From CAVZZG01 sp963779685 (GTDB lineage Bacteria > Actinomycetota > Thermoleophilia > Gaiellales > F1-60-MAGs149), in NCBI GenBank assembly GCA_963779685.1, contig CAVZZG010000001.1:1054001-1118000 (forward strand): a stretch of 64,000 bases of DNA, written 5' to 3'. Below are positions 26,479-34,430 of the stretch, piece by piece. A program made the position numbers and the translations under genes. The notes below the pieces were generated by a model. That model ran no database searches. It was not told the origin of the DNA and worked only from the letters and a program-made list of their open reading frames with translations. Each line of letters begins with the position of its first letter. Position 1 is the first letter of the stretch.

Positions 26479-26852
26479 ATGGCACTCGTGGACGTCGGCG
26501 CAGCCTCGGCACGGAGCTGTCCCGTGGCTGCCGCGCCGGGCGAGTGGATCGTCGCGCTCGCCGTGGATGCCCCGTCGCCAACTCCGAGGCCGGGCGAGCC
26601 GCCGCGATCGGGCGGGTGCCCCGGCGGCGGCGAGCATGCGGGTGAGCGGGCGCGGGATCGCCGACCGCACGTCCCTGGAGCGAGTGGTGGAGTGGGACTG
26701 CGTGATGGTCGGGCGGCTCGCGCCGGGCGAAGGACCACGCAACGGCGCTGGCGGCCTTTGCGGCGCTGGCGCGCGAGGGCGTCCTGGGCCGTCACGTCGA
26801 TGTCCGGCCGCTGTTGGCGTCGAGCCCGGCGCGCGCGCTGGGTGTCGTGTAG
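26479..26852 (+). pseudogene. Possible small gene broken by insertions (unknown function)
   Basis: The 518-base gap between the flippase and the epimerase contains no intact gene. Reading with three one-base corrections gives a sensible peptide on the plus strand: MALVDVGAASARSCPVAAA, then VANSEAGRAAAIGRV, then RTSLERVVEWDCVMVGRLAP, then DHATALAAFAALAREGVLG and ASSPARALGVV before TAG at 26850. The amino-acid mix is protein-like and the corrections are extra bases, as elsewhere in this window. I do not recognise the family. Bases 26853-26982 hold a -10-like TAGGAT (26947-26952) and AGGAAGG before the epimerase start. Confidence 0.3.
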
Positions 26853-26982
26853 CCAACTCGACCCGTCGCGAAGCGCCCCGATCCGGACCATCTTCGCCGG
26901 CCCGATCGAACCGGACCACGGGGGGGGTTTCGCCTCGGGAAGTGGCTAGGATTCCGGACGGCAACGGTCAGGAAGGCGTTAC

Positions 26983-27912
26983 ATGCGCGCGCTCGTCACC
27001 GGCGGAGGGGGCTTCATCGGGCACCACCTGGTGCGGCGTCTGCTGGCGGACGACCACGAGGTGCGGGTGCTGGACAACTTCGCGACCGGGAGCCGCACGC
27101 GGCTCGCCGGTGCCGACATCCACCTCGTCGAGGGCGACCTGCGCTCGTACGAGCGCGTCCATACCGCCGTCCGCAGCTGCGACGCCGTCTTCCATCTCGG
27201 CGCGCTCCCGTCGGTGCCGCGCTCCGTCCAGGACCCTCTGACGACCAACGCGGTCTGCGTTGACGGCACCCTCAATGTGCTCCTGGCGGCGCGCGATGAG
27301 GACGTCTCGCGCGTCGTGTTCGCGTCGTCGTCTTCCGTGTACGGCGCGAACCCCGCGATCCCGAAGTCCGAGGCCGACCTCACCCAGCCATTGTCGCCGT
27401 ACGCCGTCGCGAAGCTGGCCGGCGAGCAGTACTGCCGGGCATTCCACGCCGTCTACGGACTCGAAGCGGTCGCGCTCCGCCTCTTCAACGTGTTCGGTCC
27501 GGGTCAGGACCCGCACTCGCAGTACGCGGCCGTCGTGCCGCGGTTCATCACGGCGCTGATGGCAGGGGGGCAACCCGAGATCTTCGGCGACGGCGAGCAG
27601 ACGCGGGACTTCACCTATGTCGCCGACGTCGTCGACGCATTCGTCCGCGCTGCCACGGCGGACGATGTCGGGGGCGCGACGATGAACCTGGCCGCGGGCC
27701 GCGAGACGTCGATCATCGAGCTCGCGCGGATCATCGCCGACCGCATCGGGGTGATGCTGCAACCGGTGATGCGCCCGGCTCGCGCCGGGGAGGTGCGCCG
27801 CAGCGCCGGCGACGCCGCGCTCGCCCGCACCCTGCTCGGCTGGGAGCCGGCCTGGTCGGTCGAGGCCGCGCTCGCCGAGTGCATCGCGGCGGCGACCGCG
27901 GCCGTCGGCTGA
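26983..27912 (+). CDS. NAD-dependent sugar-nucleotide epimerase/dehydratase (GalE-like)
   Basis: This 309-residue extended SDR has the NAD motif VTGGGGFIGHHL (GxxGxxG) at residue 5. The catalytic site has SSSSVYG and YAVAK (YxxxK) near residue 140, and LFNVFGPGQDPHSQYAAVVP is typical of UDP-glucose/UDP-GlcNAc 4-epimerases. It supplies an epimerised sugar nucleotide to the polysaccharide locus. The start ATG 26983 has AGGAAGG upstream. It is followed 2 bases later by the GT4 gene, so it is probably the first gene of that transcript. Confidence 0.85.
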   Translation: MRALVTGGGGFIGHHLVRRLLADDHEVRVLDNFATGSRTRLAGADIHLVEGDLRSYERVHTAVRSCDAVFHLGALPSVPRSVQDPLTTNAVCVDGTLNVLLAARDEDVSRVVFASSSSVYGANPAIPKSEADLTQPLSPYAVAKLAGEQYCRAFHAVYGLEAVALRLFNVFGPGQDPHSQYAAVVPRFITALMAGGQPEIFGDGEQTRDFTYVADVVDAFVRAATADDVGGATMNLAAGRETSIIELARIIADRIGVMLQPVMRPARAGEVRRSAGDAALARTLLGWEPAWSVEAALAECIAAATAAVG

Positions 27913-27914
27913 CC

Positions 27915-29072
27915 GTGCCTGCCGCCGGCCCGCCGGTCCGGGTCCTGCGCGTGATCGCCCGTCTCAACGTCGGCGGCCCGGCCATCCAGGCGATCACCCT
28001 GACCTCGCGGATGCGCGAACGCGGCTACGCGACGACCCTCGTCCGCGGTGTTGAAGGGCCTGACGAGGGGTCGATGGACGGGCTCGCCGCCGCGGAACGC
28101 GTCAGCCCCGTCCTGGTCCCGTCGCTCCGGCGCGCCCTCGGTCCGCGTGACGTCCTGGCGACGCTCGCGCTCGTGCGGATCATCCGCCGCGAGCGTCCCG
28201 CCATCCTGCACACCCACACGGCCAAGGCGGGCACCGTCGGGCGCGTCGCAGCCGTGCTGAGCCTCCGGCGGCGGCCGCGCATCGTCGTGCACACGTTCCA
28301 CGGTCACGTCCTGAGCGGCTACTTCTCGCCGCGCGCGACCCGCGTCTTCACGGGCATCGAGCGGGCGCTCGCGAGGGTCAGCACGTGTCTCGTCGCCGTG
28401 TCGGACGAGGTCCGCGAGGACCTGATCCGGCTTCGCGTCGCGGCTCCCGACCGGATCGTGGTCGTCCCGCTCGGCTTCGACCTCGCGCCGTTCGTCGCCG
28501 CCGGCCGGCGCCGCGGCCCGGCGCGCGCCGCTCTGGGCCTCGACGACGGCCCGGTGGTGCTGCTGGTCGCGCGACTCGTGCCGATCAAGCGCGTCGACCG
28601 GTTCCTCCGGATCGCCGAGCTGGTCACGACGCCGGGGACGACGTTCCTGATCGCCGGCGACGGCGAGCTCCGCGAGGAGCTGCACGCGTCGGAGGCGGCG
28701 CGGCGCCTTCGTGGCCGCGTGCGCTGGCTTGGCATGCGCACTGACATCGACGAGCTGCTCGCCGCCACCGACATCACCGTGCTCTGTTCCGACAACGAGG
28801 GCACCCCGGTGAGCCTGATCGAAGCGCAGGCGGCCGCGGTACCCGTCGTCTCCACCGCGGTCGGCGGTGTCCCGGCGGTCGTCGCCGACGGTGGCCTGCT
28901 CGTCGCGGCGGACGACGAAGCGGGCTTCGCCGCGGCCATCGATCTGCTGCTCGCCGACGCCCCCCGGCGCGCGGCGATGGGAACCGCGGGCCAGCAGTTC
29001 GTCGTCACGCGGTTCGGTCTCGACCGGCTCGTCGCGGACATGGACGAGCTGTACCGCCGGCTCGACCGGTAG
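27915..29072 (+). CDS. Glycosyltransferase family 4
   Basis: This 385-residue GT-B glycosyltransferase has an N-terminal acceptor domain (VIARLNVGGPAIQAITLTSR; HTHTAKAGTVGRVAA). The C-terminal nucleotide-sugar domain has LLVARLVPIKRVDRFLRIAE, FLIAGDGELREELH and the EGTPVSLIEAQAAAVPVVS segment carrying the EX7E-type glutamates. It adds a sugar to a lipid-linked glycan at the cytoplasmic membrane. GTG 27915 starts 2 bases after the epimerase stop. Donor and acceptor are not identifiable. Confidence 0.88.
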   Translation: MPAAGPPVRVLRVIARLNVGGPAIQAITLTSRMRERGYATTLVRGVEGPDEGSMDGLAAAERVSPVLVPSLRRALGPRDVLATLALVRIIRRERPAILHTHTAKAGTVGRVAAVLSLRRRPRIVVHTFHGHVLSGYFSPRATRVFTGIERALARVSTCLVAVSDEVREDLIRLRVAAPDRIVVVPLGFDLAPFVAAGRRRGPARAALGLDDGPVVLLVARLVPIKRVDRFLRIAELVTTPGTTFLIAGDGELREELHASEAARRLRGRVRWLGMRTDIDELLAATDITVLCSDNEGTPVSLIEAQAAAVPVVSTAVGGVPAVVADGGLLVAADDEAGFAAAIDLLLADAPRRAAMGTAGQQFVVTRFGLDRLVADMDELYRRLDR

Positions 29073-29096
29073 CACGGACCTGTTGAGTAGGCCACA

Positions 29097-30095
29097 ATGC
29101 CCGCCGTGCGGCGAACACTCATCACCGGCGGGGCGGGCTTCATCGGGTCGCATCTGGCCGATGCGCTGCTGGACGCCGATCACGAGGTCTGGGTGCTGGA
29201 CGACCTCTCCACGGGCCGCATCGAGAACCTCGAGGGGATCCGCGACAACACGCGCCTGCATATCGTGGTCGACTCGGTGCTCCACCGCGCGGTGGTCAAC
29301 GAGCTGGTGTACAAGTGCGACGAGGTCTACCACCTGGCCGCCGCGGTGGGCGTCCAGCTGATCGTCGAGCGGCCGGTCCACACGATCACCACGAACGTCA
29401 ACGGCACCGAGATCGTGCTCGACCGCTGCGGCGCCTTCGGTAAGCGCGTCCTGGTGGCATCCACCTCCGAGGTCTACGGCGACCGCCGCGAGCGGGTCGC
29501 GCTCGCCGAGGACGACCTTCGCATCTACGGATCGACCTCGATCGCCCGCTGGGCCTACGCGGCGTCGAAGGAGATCGACGAGTTTCTGGCCCTGGCACAG
29601 CACCGCGAGCACGGGCTCGACGCGGTCATCGCCCGGCTCTTCAACACGGTCGGCCCACGGCAGCGCGGCGACTACGGCATGGTCGTGCCCCGGTTCGTCG
29701 CCAGCGCGCTCGCCAACGAGGACATCCAGATCTACGGCTCCGGCGAGCAGTCGCGGTGCTTCTGCGACGTCGCAGACACGGTGCGCGCAATCCGCCTCCT
29801 GATGGACACGCCGGCGACGGCCGGCACCGTGTTCAACGTGGGTTCCCCCCGCTCGGTGACCATGAACGAGCTCGGGAGCCTCATCCGCGAGCGCTGTGCT
29901 TCGTCGTCGGAGATCGTCCACATTCCCTACGACGTCGCGTATGGTCCGGGTTTCGAGGACATGCTCCACCGTCAGCCCGACACGACCCGCATCCGCAACG
30001 CCACCGGCTGGGAGCCGGAGGTGGAGCTGGAGAACACCATCGACCGGGTAGCGGCCGACCTCCGCGGCGATGCCGTGACGAGCGGAGCCGCGTGA
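29097..30095 (+). CDS. NAD-dependent epimerase/dehydratase (GDP-mannose / UDP-glucuronate type)
   Basis: This 332-residue extended SDR has ITGGAGFIGSHL at the N-terminus, STSEVYGDRRE, a YAASKE (YxxxK) motif near residue 160, and RLFNTVGPRQRGDYGMVVPR followed by IYGSGEQSRCF. These are seen in GDP-mannose 4,6-dehydratases and UDP-glucuronate decarboxylases. Start choice: ATG 29097 overlaps a -10-like CACAAT (29093-29098). GTG 29106, 7 bases after that box, is a leaderless alternative that keeps the whole NAD domain. It overlaps the next gene by 4 bases. Confidence 0.82.
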   Translation: MPAVRRTLITGGAGFIGSHLADALLDADHEVWVLDDLSTGRIENLEGIRDNTRLHIVVDSVLHRAVVNELVYKCDEVYHLAAAVGVQLIVERPVHTITTNVNGTEIVLDRCGAFGKRVLVASTSEVYGDRRERVALAEDDLRIYGSTSIARWAYAASKEIDEFLALAQHREHGLDAVIARLFNTVGPRQRGDYGMVVPRFVASALANEDIQIYGSGEQSRCFCDVADTVRAIRLLMDTPATAGTVFNVGSPRSVTMNELGSLIRERCASSSEIVHIPYDVAYGPGFEDMLHRQPDTTRIRNATGWEPEVELENTIDRVAADLRGDAVTSGAA

Positions 30096-31168
30096 CCTCG
30101 TCCCTGACAGCGGTGTTCGCGATGCTGTGCGCGTTCGCCATCACCGTGGCGCTCGTGAGACGACCGACGCTCGCGGCGGTGCCCGTGCCTGACCGCTGGC
30201 ACGCCCAGGCGACGCCCGTCACGGGCGGCATCGCAATCTTCCTCGGCTTCCTGATTGCCGTCCAGCCGGCGCTCTTCACCGACGCGATCGCGAAGCCCTA
30301 CCTCCCGGTGATCCTGGGCGTTGCATTCGCCTGGGTGCTCGGGTTCGCCGACGATCTCTACCGGCTGACCCCGCGGGTCAAGCTCGGCGGTCAGTTCCTG
30401 ATCGCCGTCGCCGCGGTCGCCGCGGGTCTGCATCCCTCCTGGCTCGGGATCTGGATCGGCGCCCCGTTGTCGGTGCTGGTCCTGGTCGCGGCGATGAACA
30501 GCCTGAACCTGCTCGACCACATCGACGGGCTCGCCGCCGGCACGGCGATGATCGCCGCCGGCTGCCTGGCGCTGATCGCCGGCGGCGTGGGCGGCTCCGG
30601 CTCGTCGGTGGTGCCGGCCGCCATCGCCGGTGCCTGCGCCGGCTACCTGCCGCTCAACTATCGCTGGCACAAACCGGCCGCGATCTTCATGGGCGACTCC
30701 GGCTCGCACGTCCTCGGCTTCGGCCTGGGCGGCGTCGCGTTGCTCGCAAGCCGGCCGGGCGCCGGCAGCGTCGCGTCCGCAGTGGCCGTGCCCGTGCTGG
30801 TGCTTGCGGTCCCGCTCCTGGACACGTTGCTGGTGACGATCGTCCGCTGGGTCGAGCGCCGGCCCATCTCGCAGGGCGGACGGGACCACTCGTCGCACCG
30901 GCTCGTCTACGGCGGCCTCTCCCAGAAGTGGGCGGTCGCCACGCTGCTGACGGTCTCGGCCGTCTGCGGCGCCGCCGCGGTGGTGCTCGCGGCCCGGCAC
31001 GACCCGCGACCGCTGGAGGTCGCCGCCGTTGCAGCCGTGATCCTCGGCGTCGCGTTCGGCGCCCGCCTCGCCCGCATGGAGGACGGCGGTGACGTCAAGG
31101 TGGTGCCGCTCCGCCGTCGCGATCCGGGCGGCGAGGCCATGAGTGATAGCGATGCCGCTGCTCGGTAG
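30092..31168 (+). CDS. Undecaprenyl-phosphate glycosyl-1-phosphate transferase (WecA/TagO-like)
   Basis: This 358-residue polytopic protein belongs to the MraY/WecA superfamily. Catalytic and metal motifs are visible: FADDLYRLTPRVKLGGQ (DD pair), NSLNLLDHIDGLAAG, IFMGDSGSHVLGFGL and the C-terminal GGRDHSSHRLVYGGLS histidine loop. It starts lipid-linked glycan assembly by transferring a sugar-1-phosphate to undecaprenyl phosphate. GTG 30092 overlaps the epimerase stop. The C-terminal tail after the last membrane segment is short and polar. Confidence 0.88.
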   Translation: MTSSLTAVFAMLCAFAITVALVRRPTLAAVPVPDRWHAQATPVTGGIAIFLGFLIAVQPALFTDAIAKPYLPVILGVAFAWVLGFADDLYRLTPRVKLGGQFLIAVAAVAAGLHPSWLGIWIGAPLSVLVLVAAMNSLNLLDHIDGLAAGTAMIAAGCLALIAGGVGGSGSSVVPAAIAGACAGYLPLNYRWHKPAAIFMGDSGSHVLGFGLGGVALLASRPGAGSVASAVAVPVLVLAVPLLDTLLVTIVRWVERRPISQGGRDHSSHRLVYGGLSQKWAVATLLTVSAVCGAAAVVLAARHDPRPLEVAAVAAVILGVAFGARLARMEDGGDVKVVPLRRRDPGGEAMSDSDAAAR

Positions 31169-31549
31169 GCGCGTTGTAGGCCTGCTCGCAGCTCCTCGTC
31201 CTCATCGCGTCCGCCTCGCCGGCGCGAGCCGACCCGGCGGACGTGTACCGCGAGTTCCGGAACGACGGGGGCGCTGACCTGCACGCACACGCGTGCCGAC
31301 CTCCAGGACCTGGTCGGCAACGCCACCCTCTACCAGTACGCGGACCAGGCGGTGCTCGCCCGGCTCACGCCGGCCGCGCGCCGCGCGCTCGCGGATGGCT
31401 GCTACGTCGGTGGGAAGCGGGCCGGCGCGGCGACCGCGGCGAATACCGGGTTGTCGCCGAAGCGCATCGCCGCGATCGTCGTGTCGCTGGGTGTGCTGTT
31501 CGGCATCGGCGGGCTGGTGCTCCGTCGGCGTCGCGACGATCGCGGCGGC
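31152..31549 (+). pseudogene. Small secreted/anchored protein, frameshifted
   Basis: The start ATG 31152 lies inside the end of the WecA-like gene. With one extra base removed near 31192 and another near 31268, the product is a signal peptide (LLVLIASASPARADP), then about 85 residues (VYREFRNDG, CTHTRADLQDLVGNATLYQY, RRALADGCYVGG) and a C-terminal membrane segment (IAAIVVSLGVLFGIGGLVLR) with an RRRR stop-transfer. It looks like a short sortase-style or membrane-anchored surface protein. I cannot name the family. No stop is found before the polymerase start, so the true end is uncertain. Confidence 0.45.
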
Positions 31550-32972
31550 ATGGCGCTGGTCGCGGTGCCGCCGGTGGCGCTCGTCGTCGCGGCGGCGTGG
31601 CTCGCGCGGGGCGGGGGCGGGGTGGCCGCCATCACGTGGCTCCCGTTCACGATCGCCCTCGCTGCGCTGCGTGGTTGCGCTGGCCGCGGTCGGCGCCGTC
31701 CCCGCCGTGCGCCGCCCCACGGCCCTGGCCATCGGCGCGGCGCTGCTCCTGGCGCTCTGGTCGGCGCGTGTCACTGGTGTGGACGGCCGCGCCCGGAGCG
31801 GGGGAGCTCGCGACCGTTCGCGCCGGGCTGTGGGCGCTCGCGTTCGTCGTCGGAGCGACGTTCGCGGCGCGCGCGGCCGGCGCGTGGAGCGCCCTGGCGG
31901 CGGTCGTGGCGACCGCGGGCGTCGTCGCGGTGACGGTCGTCGTCCGGCTGCTGGGCGGTGGCGGCGCCATGTTCCGGTTCGGGCGCCTGGCCTGGCCGAT
32001 CGACTACACCAACGCAACCGCCGCGCTCGTGTGCCTCGGCGTGCCGGCGGTGGTCGTCGTCGCCGCGCGGCCGGGACTGGCGCGGAGATGGCAGGCCGCC
32101 GCCGGAGGCCTCGCGTCGCTGCTGATCGCGACGGTGCTCCTCAGCCAGTCGCGCGGCGCCGCGGCGGCGCTCGCCGTCGCGATCGTCGTGGTCGTCGCGT
32201 TCCGCGGCTGGCGGGCCGTCGGGGCCGTCCTCGCTGCCGTGGCACCGATCGCCGTCCAGCTGCCCGCGATCGCCCACGCGCCGGTCGCGACCGCCGGAGC
32301 ACGCCACGAGCTCGGCGTGCGGGTCATCATCGTCACCGTCGCGGCGGCGCTCCTCGCGCCGCCGCTGGTCGCCCTTGGTGCGCGCGCAGGCGCCGTCGTC
32401 ACCGGGGCGCGGCCACGCGTTCCCCGGCGCTTTCTCATCGGCCTCACGGTCCTCCTCGTCCTGATCGTCGCCGTCGCGGGGGCCGGATCGGTGCAGGCGC
32501 GGTGGGCCGAGTTCTCCGCACCGGCTCACGTCGGGCACTCCAGCGCCAGCTCGAGGTTCGGATCGGTATCGACCAACCGCTACGAGTACTGGGCGATCGC
32601 CACCCGAGCGGCGCTCGCGCACCCCGTCGAGGGCATCGGCGCCGGCGCCTACTCGGTGGCGTGGTTCGCGCACCGGTCCTACGCCGAGAGCGTGAACGAT
32701 GCCCACTCGTTCCTGTTCGGCACCGCGGCCGAACTCGGGCTCATCGGGCTCGTGCTGGTGCTCGCCGTGATCGCCCTGCCGGCCCGGGCGCGAGCCCGGT
32801 CGGAGCTCTCGACGGCCCTGTTGGCCACGTCGGCGTTCGCCAGTCGTTCACGCCGCGACGGACTGGAACCTCACCATCCCCGCGCTCGCGATCCCGGCCT
32901 TCGTCATCCTGGGGGCGGGAACGGCCTCGCCGGGCGGCGGCGGCACCCGGCTGGAGTTCGCGTCGCGTCTCC
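31550..32972 (+). pseudogene. O-antigen ligase/polymerase (Wzy/WaaL family), frameshifted
   Basis: Fragments in successive frames form one polytopic protein. They run from MALVAVPPVALVVAAAWLAR, through PTALAIGAALLLALWSARVS and RFGRLAWPIDYTNATAALVC, to a conserved loop NRYEYWAIATRAALAHPVEG. VNDAHSFLFGTAAELGLIGL and ATDWNLTIPALAIPAFVIL follow. The loop and the final NDAHS and DW motifs are characteristic of Wzy_C ligases. Shifts near 31675, 31770 and 32840 are each repaired by deleting one base. No stop occurs in its last frame before the following glycosidase gene, so the two could be one protein. Confidence 0.65.
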
Positions 32973-34424
32973 ATGCGGATCGCGCTGGTGCTGTTCGGGC
33001 TCGCCGTCATGGCCTTCGCCGCGCCGGTCGCAGTCGGGGCCTGGCGGACCGTCACGGGCGACGCGGTGACCGCGACCGACCCGCAGCAGGCGCTCGCCTA
33101 CTACGCGCGAGCGGCGTGGTGGGATCGGCTCTCCGCCTCCCCGCTGATCGCCGCCAGCACCCTCGCCGTCAACGGCACCGACTGGCGCCGCACGTACAAG
33201 CTCGCACAGCAGGCCGTCGATCGTGAGCCGCAGAGCTGGGTGGCGTGGGACACGCTGCGGAACGCCGCCCTCCGCACCGGCGACACGGCCACCGTGGCCC
33301 AGGCCCAGCGTCGCGAGCTGGCCCTCAACCCGCTCGCCGACCTCGGCAACCTCGACGCGCCGCTCGGTTTCCCGGCGCACCAGCCCTCCAAGTGCCTGAC
33401 GACGAGCAACCTCGCCGGCCCGGGAGGCGCCACGACCTTCGCCGAGCTCGCGAGCCTCGGCGTGCGGACCTGGGTGCGGCCGCTGTCGTGGTACGAGACG
33501 GCCCGCACCCGTCCCGTCCGGCCGCGCGACCCCTCGGATCCGGCCTACCGCTGGTCGCCCGAGATCGACGCGGAGGTCGCAACCGCGGTGCGCAACGGCA
33601 TCGAGCCGGTGCTCTACCTCACGGCGACGCCCCACTGGGCCAGCGGGAAGACCAGCCCCACCTGGGCGCCGACGTCGCCCGCCGACTTCGCGGACTTCGC
33701 GGTTGCGGCGATGAAGCACTACCCGGCCGTCCGTCGGTGGATGATCTGGAGCGAGCCGAACCGCAACCGGACGTTCCGTCCGCAGGGCGACAACGGGCGG
33801 GCCGCGCCCAGGCTCTACGCCCGCATCCTCGACGCAGCCTACGGAGCCATGCACGCGGCCCGCTCCGACGTGGTGGTGATCGGTGCGAACCTCGCGCCCC
33901 GCGGGTATGACGACTCCGGCACGACGACGCCGGACACGTTCCTCGCGAACATGCGCCTGCCCGACGGCCGGCCGCCCCGCCTCGACCTGCTCGGCATCAA
34001 CCCCTACTCGGAGCGGCGCCCCGACATCGCGCTCCCGCACTTCCCGGCCAGCGTCGACATCAACGACCTCGACTGGCTGGTGCGCCGCGCCGACGAGATC
34101 TGGCCCGGCCAGCGCGTGAACCTCTTCATCTCCGAGTTCGGCTGGCTCACCGAGCCGGGGAACACCGGGTGGCTGTTCCGCGTGAGCCGTGCCCAGCAGG
34201 CCGCCGACCTGCCGGCCGCCTACCGGCTCGCGGCGAACCTCGGCCGCGTCGACACGATGTGCTGGTTCCTCCTGCGCGACGCGCACTGCCCCGTCAAGCA
34301 CCCTGCGCCCGGTCACGCGCCCTTCTACATCTGGACGTCGGGGCTGGAACTCGCCGACGGCACGCACAAGCCGTCTTACGACGTGTTCAGGTCGGTGCCG
34401 TCCGGCCCTGTGCAGCTGCGCTGA
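32973..34424 (+). CDS. Membrane-anchored protein with helical repeats and GH-A (GH39-like) glycosidase domain
   Basis: One uninterrupted frame of 483 residues starts at ATG 32973 with a membrane segment (IALVLFGLAVMAFAAPVAV). It continues with a TPR-like helical stretch (ALAYYARAAWWDRLSASPLI to RRELALNPLADL, about 35-130) and then a TIM-barrel glycosidase domain. The acid/base is probably E261 in WMIWSEPNRN and the nucleophile E388 in LFISEFGW, as in clan GH-A. The first 130 residues look like the C-terminal membrane and TPR part of a Wzy/WaaL protein. The gene may therefore be the C-terminal half of a polymerase-glycosidase fusion whose junction is hidden by a frameshift. It probably acts on the exported glycan outside the cell. 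Confidence 0.65.
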   Translation: MRIALVLFGLAVMAFAAPVAVGAWRTVTGDAVTATDPQQALAYYARAAWWDRLSASPLIAASTLAVNGTDWRRTYKLAQQAVDREPQSWVAWDTLRNAALRTGDTATVAQAQRRELALNPLADLGNLDAPLGFPAHQPSKCLTTSNLAGPGGATTFAELASLGVRTWVRPLSWYETARTRPVRPRDPSDPAYRWSPEIDAEVATAVRNGIEPVLYLTATPHWASGKTSPTWAPTSPADFADFAVAAMKHYPAVRRWMIWSEPNRNRTFRPQGDNGRAAPRLYARILDAAYGAMHAARSDVVVIGANLAPRGYDDSGTTTPDTFLANMRLPDGRPPRLDLLGINPYSERRPDIALPHFPASVDINDLDWLVRRADEIWPGQRVNLFISEFGWLTEPGNTGWLFRVSRAQQAADLPAAYRLAANLGRVDTMCWFLLRDAHCPVKHPAPGHAPFYIWTSGLELADGTHKPSYDVFRSVPSGPVQLR

Positions 34425-34430
34425 CCAGCG

